Shown piece by piece: positions 46,747-55,559 of a DNA stretch of 57,076 bases. Position 1 is the first letter of the stretch, and every line of letters begins with the position of its first letter. The stretch spans positions 1-57,076 of the forward strand of contig JAHCJK010000015.1 in the NCBI GenBank assembly GCA_026184295.1. Direction: 5' to 3'. Made by a program: the position numbers and the translations under genes. Origin of the DNA: Planctomycetota bacterium (GTDB lineage Bacteria > Planctomycetota > SZUA-567 > H5-PLA8). A model generated the notes under the pieces. That model worked only from the letters and a program-made list of their open reading frames with translations. It searched no databases and was not told the origin of the DNA.

Positions 46747-48783
46747 TTACTTCCAGCGGTCCATGTTGGCGCCGCGGCGGTCCTTGGCCTTCTTGATCGC
46801 TTCGAGCGCGCTGCAGCGTTCGTGCACGACCACGTGAATCGCCTGCGCGATGACGGCGGGATCGTCGTCGCCGGGGAAGACCACGTTGCGGCCGACCAGC
46901 GCGCCGCGCACGTTCGGGCCCGCGCCCATGCCGCGGACGAAGTTTTCCACCGTGCCGCTCGGCTTGCCGGTGCTCGGCCCGCCCAGCATCAGGATCGGCA
47001 GCGTGGTGGCCTTCACCACGCGGTCGTATTCCTTGCAGTAGGGAATCTTCAGCCAGGTGTACGCGCTGCTGTGGCCAAGCGCCGAGGCGACGCCCATCAC
47101 CTTGATGATCGCGTCGGGCGATTCGATGACGTTGTAGCCGCCTTCGGGCTTGCGGTCCACGGCCAGCGGTTCCATGAACATGGGGATCTGCAGGTCCACG
47201 CACTCGGCGGTCACCTTGGCGCAGCGTTCCATGGTCTCGATGGCGTAGCGGTCGCGGCTGTCGGGCTTCACCGGGATGCGGAAGAGCATCTTCGCGGCGT
47301 CGAGGTTCATTTCCTTGATGCGCTTGGCCGAGAGGTAGCTCGATTCGCGGTCCATCAGTTCATGGTCGAGCCCCGCGAGGCCGGTGCGGTTGACGCAGGC
47401 CATCAGGATGCGCTCGTCGAGGAAGCCCTTGCCCTTGTTCTTCTTCTTGAAGATGTAGTTGGCCAGGACGATGTCTTCGATCACGTCGCTGGTGGCCATC
47501 AGGCCGTCGATCTCGGATTCCACCAGGCAGCGCAGGATGCGGCCCATGTAATCGAGGCGGCTGCCCATCTCGCGGGGGCTCATCAGGTGCCGCGCGGGAT
47601 GGTCGGCGGCCAGCACGGTCAGGTAGCCGTTGGGCGCGACGGTCTTGCGGCGCTTGCGGGCGACCATTTCCTTCCGGATCAGGTCCGGGTCCTCGACGCG
47701 CAGGCGGCTCACTTCGTCGAAGACTTCTTCGGTGAAGTAGTCGTGGCTGCGGTAGGCGTAGTTGCCGGTGCGGACGAAGGCGGCGTCGAGCGAGTTGCGC
47801 GCTTCGTCGAAGTAGCTCTTCGCGACCGAGATCACGTCCTCGGGGTTCTCGTTGCCGACGGGCTTGAACTCGAAGCCGATCGGGCCCGTGAAGCCGATTT
47901 CGACCAGCGCGCGGATGTAATCTTCGAGCACCTCCGCGGTCACTTCGCTGTCCGCGACGCCGAACTTCGGGTGCACGTCGCCGTAGCGCGGCATGCCGCC
48001 GGGGTTGTTGCGGTTCAGCACCACGTTGGCGACGTGGAAGTAGCCGAGGTACGGGGCGGCCTGGCGGATCGCGTTGGGGCATTCGCCGTTGATGACCAGG
48101 TGCGAGAGGTCGAACATGAGCGAGAAGTTCTTGTTGCCCATGTCGCGCTTGACGTATTCGGCCACCTGGATCGCTTCGGGCGTGGGGCCGAGCAGGCAGG
48201 TCTTGAAGGCCTTCTCGCCGGTGGCGTTGGTGCGGCGGTCGAAGGTCTCGAGGAAGACTTCGATGCCTTCCTTCGCGGCGGCCTTGCAGATCTCGTCCAG
48301 CGACTGGATCAGGCTGCGCTTGGCCAAATCGCGAATCTGCGCGGCGCGCGAATCGGTGTGTGGGCCGCCGACCAGCGAGGGGTCCTGGCCGGAGAGCAGC
48401 GCGAGGCGGGTGCAGCCGAGTTCGACGGCTTCGCCCAGGCAGTCCAGGATGCGCGCGACGGCCTTGCGGCGCTCGTTTTCCTCGATGGAGGCGATGTCCG
48501 CCGGGTCGATCAGGTGTTCTTCGTTGATCAACTGCACGGGCTGGCAGGAATAGAGCGCCTGCTTCTTGGCCTTCTTGATCGCGTCGGCGACCTTCTTGCG
48601 CAGCTTGCCCGACTTGATGCGCGTGATCTCGACGTTGCCGAAGTACGGATCGTTGAGCAGCGTCTGGAGCGTGCTGAGCATGTAATGCTCGTCGGGCTCC
48701 CCGCGGCCCACGGAGTCGGTGTTGCCCGGTCCGGGGAAGTGCTGCGTGTGGACGATCGACTTCAGGTTCTTTTCAAGCTCCAT
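46747..48783 (-). CDS. Fusion of a sugar epimerase-like barrel and a class I aldolase-like barrel
   Basis: A 678-residue protein made of two TIM barrels. Residues 1 to about 345 resemble sugar phosphate isomerase/epimerases (EVFLETFDRR, SLMFDLSHLVING, YFHVANVV, IGFEFKPVG as metal-site blocks). From about 370 to 678 lies a barrel like the Cgl0158/DeoC-FbaB aldolases (LTVLAADHPARHLMSP, DGLMATSDVIEDI, KMLFRIPV, PMFMEPLAV, LPILMLGGPSTG). Corynebacterial Cgl0158 stands in an inositol (iol) region, so a two-step inositol- or keto-sugar-cleaving route is plausible. The gene follows the DeoR regulator and precedes the split transketolase. The catalytic Lys is not assigned with certainty. Confidence 0.82.
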   Translation of the reverse strand: MELEKNLKSIVHTQHFPGPGNTDSVGRGEPDEHYMLSTLQTLLNDPYFGNVEITRIKSGKLRKKVADAIKKAKKQALYSCQPVQLINEEHLIDPADIASIEENERRKAVARILDCLGEAVELGCTRLALLSGQDPSLVGGPHTDSRAAQIRDLAKRSLIQSLDEICKAAAKEGIEVFLETFDRRTNATGEKAFKTCLLGPTPEAIQVAEYVKRDMGNKNFSLMFDLSHLVINGECPNAIRQAAPYLGYFHVANVVLNRNNPGGMPRYGDVHPKFGVADSEVTAEVLEDYIRALVEIGFTGPIGFEFKPVGNENPEDVISVAKSYFDEARNSLDAAFVRTGNYAYRSHDYFTEEVFDEVSRLRVEDPDLIRKEMVARKRRKTVAPNGYLTVLAADHPARHLMSPREMGSRLDYMGRILRCLVESEIDGLMATSDVIEDIVLANYIFKKKNKGKGFLDERILMACVNRTGLAGLDHELMDRESSYLSAKRIKEMNLDAAKMLFRIPVKPDSRDRYAIETMERCAKVTAECVDLQIPMFMEPLAVDRKPEGGYNVIESPDAIIKVMGVASALGHSSAYTWLKIPYCKEYDRVVKATTLPILMLGGPSTGKPSGTVENFVRGMGAGPNVRGALVGRNVVFPGDDDPAVIAQAIHVVVHERCSALEAIKKAKDRRGANMDRWK

Positions 48784-48878
48784 GGCGAAACGTTCTCCTC
48801 ACCCTTTTTTCCTCTGCCCGGCCGGCCGGCGCCGGCGTGCAGGATTCCTTTGATGTCAGCCCACCGAAACGTCTTCCG

Positions 48879-49643
48879 TCACGCGGAAACCACCACCTCC
48901 ACGCCGGCCTTGCGCAGCGCGTCGGCCACCGGGCGCGCGGGCGGCGCGTCGGTGATCAAGGCGTCCAGTTCCTTCAGCGGACAGAAGGGCGCAAAGGCCG
49001 TGCGTTCGAATTTGGCTTTGTCGGCGACCATCACCACTTCGCGCGCGGTCGTCATCATCGCGCGCTTGGTTTCGGCCTCGATCAGGTTCTGGCAGCAGAA
49101 GCCCGTGCGCAGGTCGAAGCCGCTCGCGCCCAGAAACGCGCGGTCGCAGTGGATCGAACCGAGTTGCGCCTGGGCCAGCGGGCCCATCAGCGCCAGCGAG
49201 GACCGCCGCAGGCTTCCGCCCAGCACGATCACGTTCGCGCGCTCGCTCTCCCCCGCGAATTCCATCGCCACCGGCACGCTGTTGGTCACCACGGTCACCT
49301 CGCGGCCGCGCAGGCAGCGCGCGATGCTCAGCGTTGTGGAGCCGGCGTCGAGCAGCACGTGTTCGCCGTCCTGGATGCGCCGCGCGGCCTCGCGGGCGAT
49401 GCGTTCCTTGGCGGCGGGATTTTCGCCCGTGCGCGTCAGGTGCGGGATCACCAGTTCGGGGCGTTCGGCCAGCACCGCGCCGCCGTGGGTACGCAGCAGG
49501 ACCCCGCGGGTCTCGAGCTGGGCGAGATCCTTTCGAATCGTAACTTCGGAGACCTTGAAGCGCTTGGAAAGGAGATCGACGCTGGCCTTGCGTTCTTCGG
49601 CCAGGATGCGCTCGATCTCTTTCTGCCGCTCGGTGCAATCCAT
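48879..49643 (-). CDS. DeoR-family transcriptional regulator
   Basis: A 254-residue repressor. Residues 1-57 are the DeoR winged helix-turn-helix (RQKEIERILAEERKASVDLL, SEVTIRKDLAQLETRG), followed by the ISOCOT/DeoR sugar-phosphate sensor domain (LLDAGSTTLSIARCL, VVTNSVPVAMEF, FLGASGFDLRTGF, DALITDAP). These regulators usually respond to a phosphorylated sugar intermediate. It leads the transcript containing the aldolase fusion and split transketolase, so it very likely controls them. The ATG at 49643 is the natural start of the helix-turn-helix; the ribosome site is weak. Confidence 0.93.
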   Translation of the reverse strand: MDCTERQKEIERILAEERKASVDLLSKRFKVSEVTIRKDLAQLETRGVLLRTHGGAVLAERPELVIPHLTRTGENPAAKERIAREAARRIQDGEHVLLDAGSTTLSIARCLRGREVTVVTNSVPVAMEFAGESERANVIVLGGSLRRSSLALMGPLAQAQLGSIHCDRAFLGASGFDLRTGFCCQNLIEAETKRAMMTTAREVVMVADKAKFERTAFAPFCPLKELDALITDAPPARPVADALRKAGVEVVVSA

Positions 49644-49666
49644 GCCAGAAGGGTCTACCCGAAGGC

Positions 49667-49697
49667 TTTCGTTTTGCAATCGACAAGTTTCGTTTTG
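49667..49697. promoter_or_regulatory. Candidate DeoR operator: two direct repeats
   Basis: TTTCGTTTTG occurs at 49667-49676 and again at 49688-49697, exactly 21 bp apart (two helical turns), 24-54 bp upstream of the DeoR start and in the gap shared with the hybrid kinase gene. Direct repeats on one face of the helix suit DeoR-family binding. Not tested. Confidence 0.55.
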
Positions 49698-49842
49698 AAA
49701 GCCACGTGCGGACAACCCGTGGAAAAGGAATATGCTTTCTTGGAAGCCTAGGTACTTCCACGCTGCGTAGAACATGTTAGAAATTAATACTTTGCAGAAC
49801 CACCGGGTTTTTTGAGCGCGGCAAATCGGGCTTCGCACGTCC

Positions 49843-52584
49843 ATGGCACGCACTCCGAAAAAAAAATCTGCTAAACCTTCACGCCGCTCGCGCTCCGCCG
49901 TGCCCTCTTCCGCCACCGACTTGGACGCGATTCTGCCTCCCGAACAGCGCCGTCTGCTCGACCTCCTGCCCGATTTTGCGCTAGTCCTCGATTCGGCCGG
50001 CACGATCCTGTACGTGAACGCCACTGTCCCGGAGTTCAGCCGCCAAAGCGTCATTGGCAAGAAGGCCATTGACCTGACCCGCGAGGCCGAACGCGGCGCC
50101 TACCTGAAGGCCATTCGCACCGTGTTGAAGACCCGGCAGCCGTTCACGATGGAAGGCGTGGACATCAACGGGCGCGCGTACCTGAACCGCCTGATCCCGC
50201 TGGAAGGCGGGAAGCGCGCCTACTACGTGCTGGTGATCTCGACCGAGATCACCGAGCGCAAGAAGATGGAGGAAGACCTCCGTTCCAACCGCGCCTTCGT
50301 GGACCGCATCGCGCAGACGTCGCCTCATATCATGTACGTCTTCAACATTCCTCTGCGCACCAACGTCTACGCCAACCGCCAGATCGCGCGCGATCTCGGC
50401 TACGGCGTGAAGGACGTTCAGCGCATGGGCGGCAAGTTTCTCGCGAAACTGCTGCACCCCGACGATCAGGCGCGCGCGTCGGAGCACTTGAAGGGCTGGG
50501 ACGCGGTGCCCGACGGCGTCGTGCGCGAATTCGAGTACCGCATGCGCCACAAGGACGGCACTTGGCGCTGGTTTCTTGGGCGCGACGCGGTCTTTTCGCG
50601 CGACGAACGGGGGCAGGTGGTCGAGATCATCGGCACTGCGCAGGAGATTCACGCGCGCAAGATGGCCGAGGAGATGATCCAGGCCAGCGAGAACCGTCTC
50701 AGCGCCATCGTCGAGAACACCCCCAACGTAGCCATTCAATCCTACGACCAGGACGGCCGGGTGCTGACGTGGAACAGCGCCTCCGAGAAGATGTTCGGCT
50801 TCCGCGCGCGCGAAGCCGTCGGCAAGACGCTCGACAAGCTGATCCACACGCCGGAGGAAGCCCGGGCCTTCCGCGAGACCCTGCAGCAGATCAAGCCCGA
50901 TCACGCCCTCGGGCCGAACGAATACGATTTCAGACGGCGCGACGGCACCTCCGGCGTCTGCCTGTCCACGATCTTCGAGATTCCGTCGATGACGGAGAAG
51001 CGCAATTTCATCTGCATGGACGTGGACATTACCGACCGCAAAAAGGCCGAGGGCGCGCTGCGTGAGAGCGAACAGCGCAACCGCACCCTCGTGGAGTACG
51101 CCCCGGAGGCCGTGGTGGTCTTCGACGTGTCACTCCAGCGGTTCGTGGACGTCAACGAGGTCGCGACCAAGCTCTTCTGCTGTTCGCGCGAGGAACTGCT
51201 GACCAAGGGCCCGGTGGAGTTGAGCGCCGCGACGGCCCCCGACGGCCGCCCGTCCGGCGAGGTCGCGAAGGAGGTCATCGGTCGAACGCTGAAAGGCGAG
51301 ACGCCGGTCTTCGAATGGACGCACATGGACGTCTTCGGGCGCGAGATCGCCACCGAGGTCCGCCTCGTGCGCCTGCCGGCGTCCGGACGCCAGTTGGTGC
51401 GCGGGAGCATCATCGACATCGGCGAACGGAAGCGCCTGGAAGAGCAGCTCCGCCAGATCCAGAAAGTCGAGAGCATCGGGCGGCTGGCCGGCGGCGTCGC
51501 GCACGACTTCAACAACCTGCTCACGTCCATCCTCGGATTCACCGACCTGGCCATCCTGGCCGTCGCGGGCGACGCCTCCACCGTCGAGCGGCTCGAGCGC
51601 GTGCGCGAATCGGCGCTGCGCGGCGCGCGCCTGACCCAGCAACTGCTGGCCTTCGCGCGGCGCCAGGTGATCCATCCCCAGGTGGTCGATCTGCGCGCGC
51701 TGCTCGCGCAGATGAGCGAGATGCTGGACCGCCTGATCGGCGAGGACGTGGATTTGAAGACCATCGCGCCGCCGACGCTGGGGCGCGTGAAGGTGGACCT
51801 GGGCCAGCTCGAGCAGGTGCTGATGAACATGGCCATCAACGCGCGCGACGCGATGCCCAACGGCGGCGAACTGGTGATCGAAGCCGACAACGTGGTGCTC
51901 GACGAGGAATACGCGCAGGCCCACCTGGAGGTCAAGGCCGGCCCCTACGTGGAGATCGCGGTGACCGACACGGGCATGGGCATCGAGCCCGAGATTCGGA
52001 AGCACATCTTCGAGCCGTTCTTCACGACCAAGCCCGCGGGGAAAGGAACGGGATTGGGTCTTTCCACCTGTTATGGTATCGTGAAACAGAGCGGGGGGCA
52101 TATTACCGTCTATTCGGAGGTGGGCCGGGGCACCACCTTCAAGATTTATCTGCCGCGCACCGACGAAGGGGCCAGAGAACCGATGACGGAACACAATGGA
52201 TCGCTTTCGGCCACGGGCAGCGAGACGGTGCTGCTGGTCGAAGACGACGAAATGATCCGCACCCTGGCCACCGAAGTCCTGGTCATGAAAGGTTACCAGG
52301 TCCTCTGCGCCGAAGACGGCGTGGACGCCCTGGCCAAGATCCGCGCCCAGCAGGGCGAGATTCATCTCATCATCACCGACGTGGTGATGCCGAAGATGGG
52401 CGGGCACGAACTGGCCGAGATCGTCTCCAAGGAACGCCCGAAGGTCCGCATTTTGTATACTTCGGGGTATTCTGAAAACTCCATCGCCAACGGCGCGCTG
52501 ACCGAGACGTCTCACTTCATTCAGAAGCCGTACACCCCCACTTCGCTTGCCCGGAAGGTCCGCGAGATTCTGGATGCGCCGTAA
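49843..52584 (+). CDS. Hybrid sensor histidine kinase with four PAS domains and a receiver
   Basis: A 913-residue soluble hybrid kinase. A basic N-terminus is followed by four PAS domains (about 38-145, 150-270, 280-405, 410-530; each ends in a TERKK-, ARKMAEE-, DRKKAEG- or GERKRLE-type linker). The HisKA phosphosite is His554 in GGVAHDFNNLLT. The ATPase domain has the N box NMAINARDAMPNGG, DTGMGIEP, FEPFFTTK and GKGTGLGLST. A C-terminal receiver has VEDDE, the phospho-acceptor Asp846 in IITDVVMPKMGG and the Lys in IQKPY. No transmembrane helix is seen, so it likely senses a cytoplasmic cue. No separate response regulator gene is adjacent. It diverges from the deoR gene. Confidence 0.95.
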   Translation: MARTPKKKSAKPSRRSRSAVPSSATDLDAILPPEQRRLLDLLPDFALVLDSAGTILYVNATVPEFSRQSVIGKKAIDLTREAERGAYLKAIRTVLKTRQPFTMEGVDINGRAYLNRLIPLEGGKRAYYVLVISTEITERKKMEEDLRSNRAFVDRIAQTSPHIMYVFNIPLRTNVYANRQIARDLGYGVKDVQRMGGKFLAKLLHPDDQARASEHLKGWDAVPDGVVREFEYRMRHKDGTWRWFLGRDAVFSRDERGQVVEIIGTAQEIHARKMAEEMIQASENRLSAIVENTPNVAIQSYDQDGRVLTWNSASEKMFGFRAREAVGKTLDKLIHTPEEARAFRETLQQIKPDHALGPNEYDFRRRDGTSGVCLSTIFEIPSMTEKRNFICMDVDITDRKKAEGALRESEQRNRTLVEYAPEAVVVFDVSLQRFVDVNEVATKLFCCSREELLTKGPVELSAATAPDGRPSGEVAKEVIGRTLKGETPVFEWTHMDVFGREIATEVRLVRLPASGRQLVRGSIIDIGERKRLEEQLRQIQKVESIGRLAGGVAHDFNNLLTSILGFTDLAILAVAGDASTVERLERVRESALRGARLTQQLLAFARRQVIHPQVVDLRALLAQMSEMLDRLIGEDVDLKTIAPPTLGRVKVDLGQLEQVLMNMAINARDAMPNGGELVIEADNVVLDEEYAQAHLEVKAGPYVEIAVTDTGMGIEPEIRKHIFEPFFTTKPAGKGTGLGLSTCYGIVKQSGGHITVYSEVGRGTTFKIYLPRTDEGAREPMTEHNGSLSATGSETVLLVEDDEMIRTLATEVLVMKGYQVLCAEDGVDALAKIRAQQGEIHLIITDVVMPKMGGHELAEIVSKERPKVRILYTSGYSENSIANGALTETSHFIQKPYTPTSLARKVREILDAP

Positions 52585-52724
52585 GTCCAAGCTGTTGCCA
52601 TAACTTCCGCCTTGGCTAAGCCTTCCACGCAAGAATTCTTTCCTAATATTTCTTTACTGTAAAACTATTGTGAGTAGATAGTAATGAAGAGATTGCACTT
52701 CTGTGGGGTGGGCCGCAACCGATC

Positions 52725-53693
52725 ATGAACCAAATAGCAAAGATCCTGCACTCGTTTACCACGGGTTGCCCTGAATCCTTGTTGCCCCCGGCGCCTCCGC
52801 TGGATGCTCAGCACTTGAACGTGGTCTCTCACGAAGTGCCCGGCGTGGGCCGCGTCGAAGCGATGGTCCCCGCGCAGACCTACGACACCGATCCGAATCT
52901 TCCCGCCGTCGTGTACGTGCCCGGTTTGGGCATGGACGCGCAGAGCTGGCTGCGGCAGTTGCCGCTCGCGGCGCTGGCCGGCTTCCACGCCGTCCGTCCG
53001 CCGGCCCGTCCGGCCGCGGGCGAGGAAGGCCTGGGCCATTTCGCGCGCTACTACGAAGGCTACATCGAGGCCGCCGGCCTGAACCGCCGCCCCGGCGGCG
53101 TGGTGCTGGTCGGTTCGTCGATGGGCGGCGCGGTCTCGCTGCTGATGACCCTGCGCGGCCGGATTCACCAGCGCGGGCTGGTGCTGGCGGGCACGTTCGG
53201 GAGCTGCAAGTACCTGAACCGCTTCCAGCGCTTCGCCTGGCCGCTTTCGTGGGTGCTGCCCGAACTGGTCGTGCGCCGCTTCGCCAAGCCGATGCTGCGC
53301 GAGTCCGACACCTTCGGCCGCTTTACCGACGAAGAAGTCGATTACATGATCCGCTGCATCACGATCCCTTCGCGCGGCTACTTCGTGCGCGCGGCGCGGG
53401 CGCTGACGCGGCTGAAGCTGGTCGACGAAGCGCACAAGGTCGGCGTGCCCACGCTGGTTCTGCACGGCACCGAAGACCGCGTGCTGCCTGTCGAGGCCGG
53501 CCGCGAGCTGGCCCGCATCATTCCCGGCGCGCGCATGGCTTCCTTCGAAAAGGCCGGCCACGCGTTCTTCTTCACGCATCACGAGGCCGTCAACGCCGCG
53601 ATCGCGAACTTCCTTTCGGGCCTGCGCGCGGCCAAGCCGGCCGCCCGCAACGCCACGCCTTCGATCGCGCGCGCGCAGTCGCTGATCGCCTGA
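52725..53693 (+). CDS. Alpha/beta hydrolase
   Basis: A 322-residue alpha/beta hydrolase. The nucleophile elbow is GSSMGGA, the acid is in HGTEDRVLP and the catalytic His in KAGHAFFF, all in the expected order. There is no signal peptide. The ribosome site before the ATG is poor. It stands alone in an AT-rich-flanked gap (52585-52724) which probably holds its promoter; I see no clear -35/-10. The ester or lactone substrate is unknown. Confidence 0.88.
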   Translation: MNQIAKILHSFTTGCPESLLPPAPPLDAQHLNVVSHEVPGVGRVEAMVPAQTYDTDPNLPAVVYVPGLGMDAQSWLRQLPLAALAGFHAVRPPARPAAGEEGLGHFARYYEGYIEAAGLNRRPGGVVLVGSSMGGAVSLLMTLRGRIHQRGLVLAGTFGSCKYLNRFQRFAWPLSWVLPELVVRRFAKPMLRESDTFGRFTDEEVDYMIRCITIPSRGYFVRAARALTRLKLVDEAHKVGVPTLVLHGTEDRVLPVEAGRELARIIPGARMASFEKAGHAFFFTHHEAVNAAIANFLSGLRAAKPAARNATPSIARAQSLIA

Positions 53694-53738
53694 CCCTTCC
53701 CGCCGCAAATGTTTCGTTCGGCCCGCCGCAAACGTCCG

Positions 53739-54356
53739 CTAGGTTTTCTTGAGGCCGTCGGCCGCGCGCCAGAGGTACCAGGCCGCGGCGGAACGGTACG
53801 GACGCCAGCGTTCGCCGTGTTCCCGCAGCGCCTTGGGTTTGGGCAGGTCCTTCAGCCGGTAGGCGATGCGGAAGCCGTTGCGCACGCCGAAGTCGTCGGC
53901 GGGCAGCACGTCCGCGCGCCCGAGCTTGAAGATCAGGAGCATCTCCACCGTCCAGCGCCCGACGCCGCGCACGGCCGTCAGGCGTTCGACGATCGCTTCG
54001 TCGTCCAGCCGTTCGATCGCGCGCGCCCCGGGGACGACGCCTTCGAGCGTCTTCCGGGCCAGGTCGCGGATCGCGGCCACTTTCGCGCGCGAAAAACCCG
54101 CCGACCGCAGCGACGTCTCGGACGCCGCCAGCACCGCGTCGGGCTTGGGAAAGGACCGCCCCGGAAAGAGCGCGCGGAAGCGCCCCAGGATCGTCTCGGC
54201 GGCCGTGCCGTTGAGCTGCTGGTGCGCGATCGCGCGCACGAGCGACTGGAACGGCGTCAGTTCCGGCTTGGGTGCGATCGGACAGGGACCGTGCGCCTTC
54301 ACCAGCCGCCGCATCACCGGATCGGACTGGGCGAGATGCCGCGCGGCGGCCTTCAC
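53739..54356 (-). CDS. DNA-3-methyladenine glycosylase II (AlkA-like, HhH-GPD)
   Basis: A 205-residue base-excision repair glycosylase. FQSLVRAIAHQQLNGTAAETI is the family entry block (20 residues or so), and LTAVRGVGRWTVEMLLIF is the helix-hairpin-helix with the Asp of LPADDFGVRNG as catalytic residue. It removes alkylated purines from DNA. I choose GTG 54356, which overlaps the stop of the regulator gene upstream as GTGA, because it restores the usual ARHLAQSDPVM start; an ATG at 54314 would cut into this block. Coupling to a sugar-type regulator is unexpected. Confidence 0.87.
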   Translation of the reverse strand: MKAAARHLAQSDPVMRRLVKAHGPCPIAPKPELTPFQSLVRAIAHQQLNGTAAETILGRFRALFPGRSFPKPDAVLAASETSLRSAGFSRAKVAAIRDLARKTLEGVVPGARAIERLDDEAIVERLTAVRGVGRWTVEMLLIFKLGRADVLPADDFGVRNGFRIAYRLKDLPKPKALREHGERWRPYRSAAAWYLWRAADGLKKT

Positions 54357-55462
54357 CGCGCGGGCGCCCGGGAGGACCCGCGCAGGACCAGGTTCGTGGG
54401 GATCTGAAGATGCAGCGGCGGGGCCAGCGGGTTCAAGTGGCGCGCCTGGATCGTGCGCACGGCCAGGCGGCCCAGTTCTTCGCGCGGCCAGCCGATCAGG
54501 TCGAGCGGGAAGTCCGCCCACGGCGTGCCGTGCAGCGACTCGGCCTGAGTCTCCGGCGTGCCCCAGGCGATCACGGAGACGTCTTCGGGCACGCGCAGCT
54601 TGCGCTGCTGGAGTTCTTCCAGGGCGCCGGCGGCCATTTCCAGGTGCGAGAGGATGATCGCGGTCGGGCGCGTCTCGAGGTCCAGGAGCGCGCGGACGGC
54701 CTCGCGCCCGCCCTCGGCGTCGAAGCGTTCGCTCGCGCCGATCAGGCCCGTTTCCACCGCGCCGTGGCGGATCAGCGCCTGCAGCAGTCCGGCCCGGCGC
54801 GCCGACGAGTGGTAATAGCCCTGCGGGTTGGCCCACGCGAGCATCCCGATGGCGCGGTGCCCCAGGCCCCACAGGTGGTCCACCGCCTGCGCGACGCCCA
54901 TGCCGTTGTCCTGCGTCACGGCATCCTGGAGCAGGCCGGGGTGGTGGTACTCGGCGATCATGCCCGGGATGCCTTCGATCAGGAGCAGTTCGGCGACCTG
55001 GCGGTCGTACCATTCCAGCGCCACGCCCAGCAGGTGCTTTTCGTGTTCGGCCCGCAGATGCGCGAAGAGCCGGTCGAGCGGCATGCGGCAGAGTTCCACG
55101 GCCAGCCCGCGCTCGCGCGCCTCGGCTTCCATGCCCTGCCAGAGCTGGCGGGCATGGTACGACCCCTGCACCGATTGCGCGTCGGGGCTAAGCACGTACA
55201 GGATGCGGTCGCGCTTGATCCGCGAGGCCTTCGCGCGGTGGAAGTGCGCGGCCGGGCCCAGCACGTAGCCCTTGCAGGGGATGTTGATGAGCAGGTTCTC
55301 GGCGCAGAGCTGCGCGAGGATACGCCGCACCGTGATCCGGGAAATCGAGTAGCGCTTGCAGAGCAGGCTCTCGTTGAGCACGCCCTCGCGGGCGACCTTC
55401 TGCCCCGAGAGGATTTCGCCGCGGAGTTTGGCCAAAAATCGTTCGGTCAGCGTCTGCGCCAC
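54353..55462 (-). CDS. GntR-LacI hybrid transcriptional regulator
   Basis: A 369-residue regulator with a GntR-type winged helix at residues 1-70 (ESLLCKRYSISRITVRRILAQL) and a LacI-like periplasmic-binding effector domain from about 85 (ILYVLSPDAQSVQ, VDHLWGLGHRAIGML, AIILSHLEMAAGAL). This is the AraR-like arrangement, usual for sugar-responsive repressors. Effector and targets are not evident; the nearest gene downstream is the DNA glycosylase, with which it overlaps. Confidence 0.9.
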   Translation of the reverse strand: MAQTLTERFLAKLRGEILSGQKVAREGVLNESLLCKRYSISRITVRRILAQLCAENLLINIPCKGYVLGPAAHFHRAKASRIKRDRILYVLSPDAQSVQGSYHARQLWQGMEAEARERGLAVELCRMPLDRLFAHLRAEHEKHLLGVALEWYDRQVAELLLIEGIPGMIAEYHHPGLLQDAVTQDNGMGVAQAVDHLWGLGHRAIGMLAWANPQGYYHSSARRAGLLQALIRHGAVETGLIGASERFDAEGGREAVRALLDLETRPTAIILSHLEMAAGALEELQQRKLRVPEDVSVIAWGTPETQAESLHGTPWADFPLDLIGWPREELGRLAVRTIQARHLNPLAPPLHLQIPTNLVLRGSSRAPAR

Positions 55463-55559
55463 GCCCGGCGGCCTCCCATGACCATGAATACGTCTGGTTA
55501 TACGACGGGGCCGCGCCCTTGGAAAGGACAGCTAAGCGGGCGGACGCGGCCGGAACGGC

